A stretch of DNA of 64,000 nucleotides from an uncultured Prevotella sp. (GTDB lineage: Bacteria > Bacteroidota > Bacteroidia > Bacteroidales > Bacteroidaceae): positions 42,730 to 106,729 of the forward strand of contig CAJKQX010000001.1 in the NCBI GenBank assembly GCA_905202125.1, read 5' to 3'. Made by a program: the position numbers and the translations under genes. Below the pieces are notes generated by a model, which searched no databases, was not told where the DNA came from, and worked only from the letters and a program-made list of their open reading frames with translations. Every line of letters starts with the position of its first letter. Within the stretch, counting starts at the first letter, position 1. This document shows, one piece after another, positions 19,885 through 28,288 of this stretch.

Positions 19885-21531
19885 TCATTTGTCCGTCGGA
19901 CCTTCCAATATATATCGTCCGTCGCTCCATATCTCGGTGAATTTGCCGATGCTGTGGAGATATTGTCTTACAAGGATGTCCTTCCCGCTCATGTCTTGCG
20001 TGTCCAGCAGAAGGTAGGGCAGGCGTCCCGTGTGCTTGTAGGCCGTGTCGATATATCGATTGTTCATCGTCGCAGTTGTGAAAAGGGTGCTGAACACGGC
20101 ATACGGTTTGCTGTCGAGCAATGAAATCATCGGTATCGAGAAATTGCAAACCATGTAGCTCCCCTCGGGCAACATGGGCTTGAGCGTATGTATCAGTTGG
20201 TTGTACATGTCGGCATTTTCTTTGGTCGTGAGTATGCCCTGTGTCAACTCGCTGTCTATCGTGTAACGGCATTGCAGGCGATTGCCATCTTCCATCATCG
20301 GTCGTTTCACGTTGGTGTAAACCATCGCTGCGCACACCATCACAAAACCAAGCCTGAGCGACCGTCCCACCGCCGCTTGATATTTCTCTTTTATCCGTTT
20401 TATACCTTCTGCCATCATGCCCACGGCCAATGGCAATGTGAGATGACAGATGTCCTTGCCATAGAATTCCGGACCGGCATTGCTGCCTATGGGAAAGACG
20501 ACAGGGATGAACAGTGACAATAAGAACAGCGATGCCGTATCGGTCCGCATGTCCTTGCACAGGAATACCACGGGCAATGCCGCCAGACATATTCCGACGG
20601 TGATATTGGCCGGTGCCTCCCACAGATAGATGTTCACGATGATGAGGATGGACAGGGCTGCGTTGGCGACGAAGCGTCTCGCTCCTCGCAGATGGATGTT
20701 GCCAAGCGTAATCAGAACTGTCAGCAGTAAGACGGGAGCAATGCCTTGAATGACGCCCTTGTACAGAGTGTAGGCACTGATGATGATTGTCGGCAGACTG
20801 TGGCAGTCGTCCGCGCCGCCCGTTATCCGTGTTATGTCCATGACGGTGAGCCGTAGTACGTCCTGCATGTTGCCGGCGTAGACTATGCTAAGGGCCAAAG
20901 CCAGTCCGAGAAAGGCTCCCGTGAAGAAAGCGAAACATATCTTCCGTGTGCCGATGGCCATCAGTCGGCGCAGCGATACGAGCCATATCATCACCGGAAG
21001 GGCAAGAAACGTGAGATTGACAATCCTGAACAATATCGCAAAACCGGCAAATGCGCCGCTCAACATGATAGCAAAGGCACGGCTGCGGGTCATGCCGTGA
21101 TGGGCCGCGAGAATGCTCAGGGTGAGCAGAAATATGGAATAGTCGTTGTAGTTTATCTCTGTGTAACTGCCGAAATGGGCCAGAGTGGCCAGTGTCAGTC
21201 CTGCGATGATATGGCGCGGGCGGACATATTGCCGCAGATAAAAGTATATGACGGTTTGCGAGAGTATTGTCAGTGCGAGGTGCAAGAGGCGGATACCCAA
21301 GAATGTTTTTATAGTAAGAGCTTTGCAAATGAGCGATGACAGTTGATAGGTGAGCAACCATTGACCCAAATAATATGTTGTGTGCGGCTCGTTACTGAAA
21401 TGCTGATAGCCCGACATATAGATGCCGATGTCGAGAAAAGAGAAACCTTGAAACATCTGCATGCCTAAATATATCGTGGCAAAGATGATGTAGATGATGA
21501 ACGCGCGGTGGTCGCTGATAGTCTTGAACAT
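19885..21531 (-). CDS. Polytopic membrane protein, possible GT-C glycosyltransferase
   Basis: A 548-residue inner-membrane protein with roughly 10-12 hydrophobic helices and a soluble C-terminal part (about residues 420-548). The first extracytoplasmic loop after helix 1 carries FLDIGIYMSGYQHF with an Asp, as in GT-C enzymes that use lipid-linked sugars, but I do not recognise a specific family. It is the last gene of the dTDP-amino-sugar operon, 91 bases after the FemAB-like gene. Transfer of that sugar across or at the membrane is a reasonable guess only. Confidence 0.6.
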   Translation of the reverse strand: MFKTISDHRAFIIYIIFATIYLGMQMFQGFSFLDIGIYMSGYQHFSNEPHTTYYLGQWLLTYQLSSLICKALTIKTFLGIRLLHLALTILSQTVIYFYLRQYVRPRHIIAGLTLATLAHFGSYTEINYNDYSIFLLTLSILAAHHGMTRSRAFAIMLSGAFAGFAILFRIVNLTFLALPVMIWLVSLRRLMAIGTRKICFAFFTGAFLGLALALSIVYAGNMQDVLRLTVMDITRITGGADDCHSLPTIIISAYTLYKGVIQGIAPVLLLTVLITLGNIHLRGARRFVANAALSILIIVNIYLWEAPANITVGICLAALPVVFLCKDMRTDTASLFLLSLFIPVVFPIGSNAGPEFYGKDICHLTLPLAVGMMAEGIKRIKEKYQAAVGRSLRLGFVMVCAAMVYTNVKRPMMEDGNRLQCRYTIDSELTQGILTTKENADMYNQLIHTLKPMLPEGSYMVCNFSIPMISLLDSKPYAVFSTLFTTATMNNRYIDTAYKHTGRLPYLLLDTQDMSGKDILVRQYLHSIGKFTEIWSDGRYILEGPTDK

Positions 21532-21622
21532 ACAGTCTGAATGGTCTTTTATGATAGTTTGGTCGGGCTGATGGGTTGGTTTTTATGATTTAAACGAGCA
21601 GGCAGATAGCGGTGTGTGGGGG

Positions 21623-22546
21623 TTACAGCTCGAACGAACACTTGGTCGAAGCCCCGCATCCGATGCTCTCCTTGAAGTTGCACAGCCCGTAGTTGGGCAC
21701 ACCGCCTTCGGTAGAAGGCCCGATATCGAGAATGTGTGCTCCCTTCTTGTTGTAAAAGTCGAATACGTGATAGACCAGACGGTTCATAGGACGCAGGTCG
21801 GAGTAGCGACGTATATCGCCCCAGTAGATCACCTGATAAATGTCTTCGGCCGTCTGAAACACCTGAGCCGCAGCCGCACCCGTGCCTTCGTGACTTAGGA
21901 TGAAGAAATCGGCTGGAATAAGCCGGGTCGTTTTCATGACATCTTCGAGCGTCATACGTAGCGGATAACTGTGCTCCTCGCGGTTGCGGCGTATGATGTC
22001 GTAAGCCTCGGCCATGCCTTTCGGGTCGTCGGTACCGATATGCCGGAACTCAAAATCCTCGTTCATGGCCCGCTTGAGATTCTTTTTCGCATTGCGCTCG
22101 ATTATCTCGTCATAGCGCTCTATGAGGCTTAAGTCGAAATGATAGTTTATCTCCACATGGCGCAATGTGGCTCTTCGCGACAGCACGTTGATAGTGTGTG
22201 TGGTGAGACGCGGGTCGTACAGCGATGGCGGGAGGGTGATCACGATTCTCTTGCCGTGCGTCCGACCATACTCTTTCAGCTCGGCCACGGCCTCGTCAAG
22301 ATATTCGAGCCTCTGATTTTTTATCGGAGAGAAACCGCCGAACGGAGCCGAGAAAGGAGAGAAAAATGCCGTATCCTTCTCGCCGAGTATAATGCCGAAT
22401 CGCGTTTTCGTGTCTTCGAACAACAGATAACGCACATGAGCAACCTTTTGCCGGTTTAGTTCGGCAAATCCGGTTGTATTATATATGTGTGGATGACGTG
22501 CCAGACAACCTTTGTATTCCTCTGCGGATACTTCCCTGATATACAT
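21623..22546 (-). CDS. FemAB/GNAT-like acyltransferase
   Basis: A 307-residue protein with the double-GNAT layout of FemAB/peptidoglycan-bridge-type or BioF2-like acetyltransferases. It has an N-terminal domain with FSPFSAPFGGFSP and a C-terminal domain with YDEIIERNAKKNLKRAM, AAAAQVFQTAEDIYQVIYWGD and NRLVYHVFDFYNKKGAHILDIGPS. It lies 3 bases after the aminotransferase gene, so it probably acylates the amino sugar made by that enzyme, completing a 3-acylamino-3,6-dideoxyhexose. The acyl donor (acetyl-CoA or other) cannot be read from sequence. Confidence 0.72.
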   Translation of the reverse strand: MYIREVSAEEYKGCLARHPHIYNTTGFAELNRQKVAHVRYLLFEDTKTRFGIILGEKDTAFFSPFSAPFGGFSPIKNQRLEYLDEAVAELKEYGRTHGKRIVITLPPSLYDPRLTTHTINVLSRRATLRHVEINYHFDLSLIERYDEIIERNAKKNLKRAMNEDFEFRHIGTDDPKGMAEAYDIIRRNREEHSYPLRMTLEDVMKTTRLIPADFFILSHEGTGAAAAQVFQTAEDIYQVIYWGDIRRYSDLRPMNRLVYHVFDFYNKKGAHILDIGPSTEGGVPNYGLCNFKESIGCGASTKCSFEL

Positions 22547-22549
22547 TTT

Positions 22550-23650
22550 CTATTTGAAATTATTGAGCAGTTCCACCACGGTGCGGCGTTCCTCCTCTTT
22601 AAGGATGGGGCTCACCGGGATGCTCAGTTCCTCTCGGTGTATCTTCTCGCTTATAGGCAACGACAGACGACAGTATTGTTTGTAGCATTCCTGTTTGTGT
22701 GGCGGGATAGGGTAATGGATGTCCGTCTGCACACCGTTGTCGGCGAGATATTGTTTCAGTCGGTCTCTTTCTTCGCACAATATCGGGAAAATATGAAAGA
22801 CGTTGTTTTCCAGATAGTCCATTGTCGGCACTTTTATGCGCTCGTTGCGAATGTTGCGAATGTAGTGAAGGGCATTGTCTCGGCGCATGCCGTTGTCCCT
22901 TTCAAGATACGGGAGTTTGGCATTGAGTATGGCGGCCTGCACCTCGTCTATGCGACTGTTTATCCCCACATGCGTGAAAACGTATTTCTTCGCGCTGCCA
23001 TAGTTGGCTATTCCCCTCACCAGACGTGCCAATTCGTCATCATTGGTGGTCACTGCACCGGCATCACCAAGTGCTCCGAGATTTTTTGTGGGATAAAAAC
23101 TGTGGCCCGCCGCATCGCCTATCGCGCCTGTCATCGTGTCCTTGTATCGGCAGCCATGAGCCTGCGCGTTGTCCTCTATCAGTTTCAGACCATGCCGCCG
23201 GCATATCTCCCCGATGTTGTCCGAGTAGGCGCATTTGCCGTAAAGATGCACTATCATGATGCCTTTTGTGCGCCGTGTGATAGCCTCTTCTATGCGCCGG
23301 TCGTCTATCTGCAGCGTCTTTATGTCAGGCTCCACAAATACCGGATGCAGCTTGTTCCATGTCACGGCCAGTATCGAGGCGATGTATGTGTTGGCCGGAA
23401 CGATGATTTCATCCCCTTCGCTCATCACTCCCATCTCGATGTACGCCCTCAGTATGAGCGTCAAGGCATCCAGACCGTTGCCGCAAGCCACGCAATGAGA
23501 GCTCCCGATGTAGTCGGCATAAGCACTCTCGAAGGCTGCGGTCTCCTCTCCGCGGAGATACCATCCGCTGTCGCATACGCGGCGCATGGCTTCGTGAATG
23601 TCGTCGGCGTATCTTGATGTGAGTTGGGATAGATCGGTGAGATATATCAT
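22550..23650 (-). CDS. dTDP-3-keto-6-deoxyhexose aminotransferase (DegT/FdtB-like)
   Basis: PLP-dependent sugar aminotransferase of the DegT/DnrJ/EryC1/StrS family, 366 residues. The PLP-binding lysine is K189 in [18 protein letters not shown], and the N-terminal [15 protein letters not shown] and [10 protein letters not shown] (cofactor-contacting Asp) motifs are intact. Because an FdtA-like 3,4-ketoisomerase overlaps it upstream (shared ATGA at 23647-23650), the likely substrate is dTDP-3-keto-6-deoxyhexose and the product a dTDP-3-amino-3,6-dideoxyhexose, as for FdtB/QdtB. Which epimer is made is not determinable here. Confidence 0.88.
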   Translation of the reverse strand: MIYLTDLSQLTSRYADDIHEAMRRVCDSGWYLRGEETAAFESAYADYIGSSHCVACGNGLDALTLILRAYIEMGVMSEGDEIIVPANTYIASILAVTWNKLHPVFVEPDIKTLQIDDRRIEEAITRRTKGIMIVHLYGKCAYSDNIGEICRRHGLKLIEDNAQAHGCRYKDTMTGAIGDAAGHSFYPTKNLGALGDAGAVTTNDDELARLVRGIANYGSAKKYVFTHVGINSRIDEVQAAILNAKLPYLERDNGMRRDNALHYIRNIRNERIKVPTMDYLENNVFHIFPILCEERDRLKQYLADNGVQTDIHYPIPPHKQECYKQYCRLSLPISEKIHREELSIPVSPILKEEERRTVVELLNNFK

Positions 23651-24057
23651 TTGATGTATTCGAGATAATCTTCGTAATGGCGGATGTAGTCGTTCTCGTC
23701 AAATTCTTGGGATGCCAAAACAAGGCATACGGCACCCGACGAGAAATCGTCGAGTGTCCGCCATACGCCCGTTTCTATAATCAGGCCTTCGTAAGGACGA
23801 TTCAGAAGAAACGTTTTTTTCTCCGTGCTGTTGTCGAGAGTGACCGTGAACGATCCGCTCACGGCTATTATTATCTCGCGACACTGCTTGTGGGCATGTC
23901 CGCCGCGGCTCTCTCCGGCCGGCACATCATACAACCAGTACACCCGTCGGATATCGAACGGTATGTTGTCGAGACTCTGTGCCACGGTGAGATTGCCTCG
24001 TGGGTCCGTAATCTTGGACAGACCGATTATTCTTCCTTCCGAATCATCCATCGCCAT
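23647..24057 (-). CDS. dTDP-4-keto-6-deoxyglucose 3,4-ketoisomerase (FdtA/QdtA-like)
   Basis: Single-domain cupin enzyme, 136 residues, of the FdtA/QdtA/WxcM group. It moves the keto group from C4 to C3 of the RmlB product. Diagnostic motifs are [10 protein letters not shown] near residue 18, [21 protein letters not shown] (with the two catalytic histidines) and [29 protein letters not shown]. The HAHK form is typical of the family. The gene starts one base after purT ends and its stop overlaps the aminotransferase start by four bases, indicating translational coupling. Confidence 0.9.
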   Translation of the reverse strand: MAMDDSEGRIIGLSKITDPRGNLTVAQSLDNIPFDIRRVYWLYDVPAGESRGGHAHKQCREIIIAVSGSFTVTLDNSTEKKTFLLNRPYEGLIIETGVWRTLDDFSSGAVCLVLASQEFDENDYIRHYEDYLEYIK

Positions 24058-24058
24058 A

Positions 24059-25219
24059 TCATTTAATTACCGTTGCGGCCAGACGTTTGGCCTTGTCCCT
24101 CAGTGCGTCGGTGCTGCTGTCGGTATCGCCGTAGCACAGCACCACACCCATGCGGCGGTTGACGTGTTGCTGCTGTTTGCCGAAGATGCGGATGCGAGTG
24201 TGATCCTCTTTCAGCGCGTCGAGCAGATTGTATTGCGGTTCGTGGTCAGCCTCTTCTTTGGCCAGTACCACTGCGCTTGCACCTGCATGTTCGAGGTGAA
24301 TGCCCGGAATGGGTAGTCCCATAACGGTGCGGAAATGAAGCTCAAACTCGTTGAGGTTGAGCGTATGACCCAATGTCACCATGCCCGTGTCGTGTGGACG
24401 GGGAGACAACTCGGAGAATATCACGCCCTTGTCGCGGCTCAGGAAGAACTCCACTCCCCATATGCCTGCACCCGTGAGGGCTGCTGTCACGGCGCCTGCC
24501 ATAGCCTGTGCCTCTTTCAGGTCGCTCTCGCTGATGGCGAATGGTTGCCAGCTCTCGCGATAGTCGCCGCTGATCTGTACGTGACCGATGGGCGGACAGA
24601 AGAGTGTCGGACCATCTTTCTGTGTCACGGTGAGCAGTGTGAACTCGCTGTCAAAGTGAATGAATTCCTCGATGATGATTTCCTTCACGTCTCCGCGGCT
24701 GCCTTCCATCGCATCGTTGAAGGCCTTCTCGAGGTCCTCCTCTTTCTTCACGATGCTCTGACCGTGGCCCGATGACGACATGAGAGGTTTGATAACGCAC
24801 GGGAAACCAATCTCTTTGGAGTGCTCGCGGAGCTGCTCCAACGTTGTGGCATAGAAATATTTGGCAGTCTTGAGTCCCAACTCTTTGGCAGCAAGGTCGC
24901 GTATGGCCTTACGGTTCATGGTGTAGTTCACGGCTTTGGCGCTCGGAACCACCTGTATGCCCTGCTTCTCGAAGTCGAAGAGACGCTCGGTACGGATGGC
25001 CTCAATCTCCGGGACGATGATGTCGGGCTGATGCTTACGTACCACCTCTTCCAGTTTGTCACCATCGAGCATGCTGAATACCTCGCATTCGTCAGCTACC
25101 TGCATGGCTGGCGCACCGGCATATCTGTCGCATGCTATGACGTATTGTCCGGCGCGTTTGGCCGCGATTACGAATTCCTTGCCGAGCTCTCCGGAACCCA
25201 ATAATAGTATTTTCTTCAT
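24059..25219 (-). CDS. purT: Formate-dependent GAR transformylase PurT
   Basis: ATP-grasp enzyme converting GAR, formate and ATP to formyl-GAR in purine synthesis. The 386-residue protein begins [20 protein letters not shown], has [13 protein letters not shown], the ATP-grasp loop [13 protein letters not shown], the metal-binding VEFFLSRD...[16 protein letters not shown], and [16 protein letters not shown] near the C-terminus, all typical of PurT. Its position inside a sugar-nucleotide operon, one base from the ketoisomerase gene and 10 bases from a small gene upstream, is unusual. It may simply be co-transcribed. Confidence 0.94.
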   Translation of the reverse strand: MKKILLLGSGELGKEFVIAAKRAGQYVIACDRYAGAPAMQVADECEVFSMLDGDKLEEVVRKHQPDIIVPEIEAIRTERLFDFEKQGIQVVPSAKAVNYTMNRKAIRDLAAKELGLKTAKYFYATTLEQLREHSKEIGFPCVIKPLMSSSGHGQSIVKKEEDLEKAFNDAMEGSRGDVKEIIIEEFIHFDSEFTLLTVTQKDGPTLFCPPIGHVQISGDYRESWQPFAISESDLKEAQAMAGAVTAALTGAGIWGVEFFLSRDKGVIFSELSPRPHDTGMVTLGHTLNLNEFELHFRTVMGLPIPGIHLEHAGASAVVLAKEEADHEPQYNLLDALKEDHTRIRIFGKQQQHVNRRMGVVLCYGDTDSSTDALRDKAKRLAATVIK

Positions 25220-25229
25220 ATTATGATTA

Positions 25230-25523
25230 TTATATTGTTTGTTTTATCATTTGCCATTCGGGTGTGACGGCCAGTTTTCTTATCCCGCTCGTGATGATGC
25301 CGTCCGCCTCGTCTGTGGTCAGTCCGTGTCTATCGGCAATCTTCTGCGTTGAGAGTCTGTCCGTTCCCGGGAGTCCGAAAAATTCCTTCACCATCGTCTC
25401 CTGTTCCGCCGGGAGCAGTCGGAGGATGTGTTCCATGTAGTGGGCTGTCTTCTTGTCTACGCTGTCCGGATTGGTTCCCAACCGTGATAAGAACGCTTTC
25501 AGCTCCTCGGAGATTATGTCCAT
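25230..25523 (-). CDS. Small protein with a sigma-region-4-like helix-turn-helix
   Basis: A 97-residue protein not assigned to a named family. Residues 36-90 read like sigma-factor region 4: [17 protein letters not shown], then [28 protein letters not shown], compatible with a helix-turn-helix whose second helix follows HGLT. No region 2 is present, so it is not a complete sigma factor. It starts one base after rfbB ends and is followed by purT 10 bases later, so it is part of the operon. It could be a DNA-binding regulator or a decoy for the transcription machinery; both are guesses. Confidence 0.65.
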   Translation of the reverse strand: MDIISEELKAFLSRLGTNPDSVDKKTAHYMEHILRLLPAEQETMVKEFFGLPGTDRLSTQKIADRHGLTTDEADGIITSGIRKLAVTPEWQMIKQTI

Positions 25524-25524
25524 C

Positions 25525-26673
25525 TTATCTTCCGGCGTACATTTGTTCGTAATATTTCTGATAGTCGCCGCTTGTCACCTCTTTTATCCATTGCTGGTTC
25601 TCGAGGTTCCAGTGAATTGTCTTTACTATGCCGTCGGCAAACTTGGTCTCGGGATACCATCCCAACTCGTTCTTTATCTTTGTGGGATCGATGGCGTAGC
25701 GCTGGTCATGACCCAGTCTGTCGGCCACGAAGGTGATGAGATCCTCGTTTATCCAGTCGATGGCAATGTCTCCGTTGGCGTCGGTCACCTGTTTCTTGAG
25801 CACCTTTCTCATCTCCTTGTTTTCAGCCATGATGTCGTGGATGGTCTTTATGGTGAGCTTCACGATGTCGATATTCTTCATCTCGTTGTGTCCGCCCACG
25901 TTGTACACCTGTCCGTCGCGACCCTCTCGCACCACCATGTCGATGGCCTTGCAGTGATCCTCTACGTACAGCCAGTCGCGCACGTTCTCACCCTTGCCGT
26001 ACACCGGCAGCTTCTTGCCTTCGAGAATATTGTTTATGATCAGCGGAATGAGTTTCTCGGGAAAATGATACGGACCGTAGTTGTTGGAGCATCGGGTGAT
26101 GGTCACGGGCATGTGGTAAGTGTCATGATAAGCCATCACGATGAGGTCGGCGCTCGTTTTGGATGCGCTGTACGGGCTATGCGGGCACAGCGGAGTCTCT
26201 TCGGTGAAATAGCCAGTCTCGCCCAGCGATCCGTACACCTCGTCGGTGGCCACCTGATGGAATCTCTTGCCCGCCTTCCATGTGGGATATCCGGTGTCGT
26301 CCTTGCCTGTCACCCACGCCCGACGGGCCGCGTCGAGCAGGTTTTGGGTGCCGAGGATGTTGACCGAGAGAAACAGTTGCGGGTCCTCGATGCTGCGGTC
26401 CACGTGGCTTTCGGCTGCGAAATTCACCACATAGTCGATATCGTTCTCTTCGAATATCTTGTCTGCCAGGGCACGGTCTCTGATGTCGCCGCGAATGAAG
26501 AAGCAACGCTTGTCGTCGATGTCGTCCTTTATTGTTCCCAGATTGCCTGCGTATGTGAGCAAGTCAAGGATGATAATCTTGATATCTTCGTCTTTGTATT
26601 TCTTGTAGAGAAGATATTTGATGAAATTAGCTCCGATAAAACCGGCTGCTCCGGTCACTAAGTACGTTTTCAT
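25525..26673 (-). CDS. rfbB: dTDP-glucose 4,6-dehydratase
   Basis: Converts dTDP-glucose to dTDP-4-keto-6-deoxyglucose, the precursor for this operon's amino sugar and for rhamnose. It is an extended short-chain dehydrogenase, 382 residues: NAD-binding TGAAGFIGANF at residues 7-17, FAAESHVDRSI, VYG...EET, the catalytic YSASK, and RCSNNYGPYHFPEKLIPL, which is typical of RmlB. rmlA, rmlC and rmlD are not in the window, so dTDP-glucose must come from elsewhere. It is the first gene of the minus-strand operon running down to 19885. Confidence 0.95.
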   Translation of the reverse strand: MKTYLVTGAAGFIGANFIKYLLYKKYKDEDIKIIILDLLTYAGNLGTIKDDIDDKRCFFIRGDIRDRALADKIFEENDIDYVVNFAAESHVDRSIEDPQLFLSVNILGTQNLLDAARRAWVTGKDDTGYPTWKAGKRFHQVATDEVYGSLGETGYFTEETPLCPHSPYSASKTSADLIVMAYHDTYHMPVTITRCSNNYGPYHFPEKLIPLIINNILEGKKLPVYGKGENVRDWLYVEDHCKAIDMVVREGRDGQVYNVGGHNEMKNIDIVKLTIKTIHDIMAENKEMRKVLKKQVTDANGDIAIDWINEDLITFVADRLGHDQRYAIDPTKIKNELGWYPETKFADGIVKTIHWNLENQQWIKEVTSGDYQKYYEQMYAGR

Positions 26674-26751
26674 ATTGTTTGTTTTTTATAAGTTTTCGAT
26701 TAATCCCCTGTGTGGGCTTTTATGAGCTATATGATTTTTATATTACACATA

Positions 26752-27261
26752 TTATAAATTATCCTTGCGCGGGTCGTGCAGCGTGACCACCTCGCAATCG
26801 CTCATCTTGCTGCCGTCGATGGTTAGTCGGACGATGGTACGGTCCTTGTGCCATCCTTGCAATCCGGCGGCTCCGGGGTTGATGTGGAGCAGTCCGAGCG
26901 ACTTGTCGTATTGCACTTTGAGTATGTGTGAGTGTCCGCTGACAAACAGTTGGGGTGGCGAGGCATATATCCGTCGGCGTATGCTCGGGTCGTAGTTGCC
27001 CGGATAACCGCCGATATGCTTCATGAGCACATCCACGTCCTCGCACTTGAATCTCAGTATTTCAGGATACATCAGTCTCAGGTCGCCTCCGTCGCAGTTG
27101 CCGCAGACGGCTCTGAACGTGCGGAATGCTGCCAGACGTTCGGCCAGTTCGGTCGAGCAGATATCCCCTGCATGCCATATCTCGTCGCATTCTTCGAAAT
27201 ATTTCAGATAACGGTCGTCCCAGTATGAGTGCGTGTCGCTTATTATGCCTATTCTTTTCAT
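26752..27261 (-). CDS. YfcE/MJ0936-type metallophosphoesterase
   Basis: Small calcineurin-like phosphodiesterase of 169 residues using two metal ions. Visible ligands are D-x-H in IISDTHSYWD near the N-terminus, D in WHAGDICS, N in AVCGNCDGG, H in LMKHIGGYPGNY and the final GHSH in LFVSGHSHILKV, followed by LLHINPGAAG, in the order expected for the family. The physiological substrate is unknown. It has its own promoter (27349-27379) and sits between the rfbB operon and a repeat-rich gap. Confidence 0.9.
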   Translation of the reverse strand: MKRIGIISDTHSYWDDRYLKYFEECDEIWHAGDICSTELAERLAAFRTFRAVCGNCDGGDLRLMYPEILRFKCEDVDVLMKHIGGYPGNYDPSIRRRIYASPPQLFVSGHSHILKVQYDKSLGLLHINPGAAGLQGWHKDRTIVRLTIDGSKMSDCEVVTLHDPRKDNL

Positions 27262-27348
27262 TGTGTCGGGCTCGCCCCGGATGCGTATTGAAATGTGTGA
27301 TATGTCACGTCAAATTAGCGTGTCAATTCCGAGGTGCAGATTGCATTG

Positions 27349-27379
27349 CAAAGATACTGCAATTATTTAGATTGTGCAA
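27349..27379 (-). promoter_or_regulatory. Promoter of the metallophosphoesterase gene
   Basis: Minus strand: TTG at 27379-27377, 20-base spacer, then TATCTTTG at 27356-27349. Predicted 5' leader is about 80 bases. Confidence 0.6.
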
Positions 27380-27402
27380 AAATACGATGAAAATAACCCC
27401 AA

Positions 27403-27460
27403 GAGATAGTTGCGTATTCTTAATTATCTCACAGTATTCGGGTGCCAAAATTAACATTTC
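27403..27460 (-). repeat. Hairpin-containing dispersed repeat, copy 1
   Basis: On the minus strand this matches the segment at 35541-35597: AATGTTAATTTTG, a variable dozen bases, then an identical 28-base block in which GAGATA pairs with TATCTC around an AT-rich 16-base loop. It is immediately upstream of the phosphoesterase promoter. Confidence 0.7.
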
Positions 27461-27503
27461 GCTCCAAATTTCATAAATGTCAAAAATGAAATCGTCCAAT
27501 CGG

Positions 27504-27623
27504 ATGTAGGGCTGAAGGCCCGAAAAGCGCTCAGCCCGGGGCAAAGCGAAACGAAGTGGAGCGACGCACCGGGCTTGAATGAATTGAGAAGATTGCGCGT
27601 TGAAGGCGCAAAAGCGTTAATAA
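27504..27623. repeat. GC-rich structured intergenic element
   Basis: About 120 bases, much more GC-rich than the flanks, made of successive small inverted repeats: GGGCTGAAGGCCC; AGCCCGG (27533-27539) with CCGGGCT (27569-27575); and GCGCGTTGAAGGCGC. Repeats of this general form (short GC stems written as 'GGGC..GAAGGCCC') are familiar between Bacteroidales genes. It occurs once in this window. Confidence 0.55.
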
Positions 27624-27656
27624 CAACATGTCACAGTCATTGAGCAAAATCTATGT

Positions 27657-28277
27657 TCATCCCAATTTCTTCTTTATAAACATCTTGATTATCTCCGCCG
27701 TGTCCTCCATTCCCAAGCGGCTCGAGTTGATGCAGAGGTCGTACGACGCGGAGTGTCCCCATTTCTTGCCGGTGTAATAATTGTAATAGTTGGCGCGCTC
27801 GTTTTCTCTCGTTGTGATGATTCTGATGGCCGTTTCCTTGTCGCATCCGCGCTCGTCGGCTATTCTGGCGGCGCGCTCGTCGATATCGGCGGAGATGAAG
27901 ATGCTCACCATGCGCGGGTTGTCACGCAGCACGTAGTCGGCACATCTGCCCACAAAGACGCACGAGCGCTCCTCGGCAGCCTTGCGTATGGCGTCGCTCT
28001 GAAACTGGAACAGACTCTCTTGCGAAAGTTTGTTATTATAGAAACTTGAACTTGAGAGAAAGGGCATGTGGGTGTACACCGTGGATTTGAAGAATCCTTT
28101 CTGCTCATCGTTCTCTTTGAAAAAAGACTCGCAGAATCCACTCTCCTTAGCCGCGAGATTAAGGAGTTCCTTGTCATACAGCTTGCATCCGAACGCTTCG
28201 GCCAGTATCGCCGCGATGACATGGCCTCCGCAACCCAATTGTCTGCCCACGCTGATTATAATGTTATTGTTGTCCAT
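27657..28277 (-). CDS. Cytidylate kinase-like family protein
   Basis: P-loop nucleotide/nucleoside kinase-like protein of 206 residues. The start at 28277 (MDNNNIIISVGRQLGCGGHVIA) gives the family's typical beginning, with GRQLGCGG as the phosphate-binding loop. A longer reading frame would run back into the MATE gene and is rejected. Further motifs are CKLYDKELLNLAA, SCVFVGRCADYVL and IFISADIDERAARI. The exact substrate is not known. It starts 11 bases after the MATE gene ends, so the two form an operon. Confidence 0.87.
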   Translation of the reverse strand: MDNNNIIISVGRQLGCGGHVIAAILAEAFGCKLYDKELLNLAAKESGFCESFFKENDEQKGFFKSTVYTHMPFLSSSSFYNNKLSQESLFQFQSDAIRKAAEERSCVFVGRCADYVLRDNPRMVSIFISADIDERAARIADERGCDKETAIRIITTRENERANYYNYYTGKKWGHSASYDLCINSSRLGMEDTAEIIKMFIKKKLG

Positions 28278-28288
28278 TGGTGATTTCT

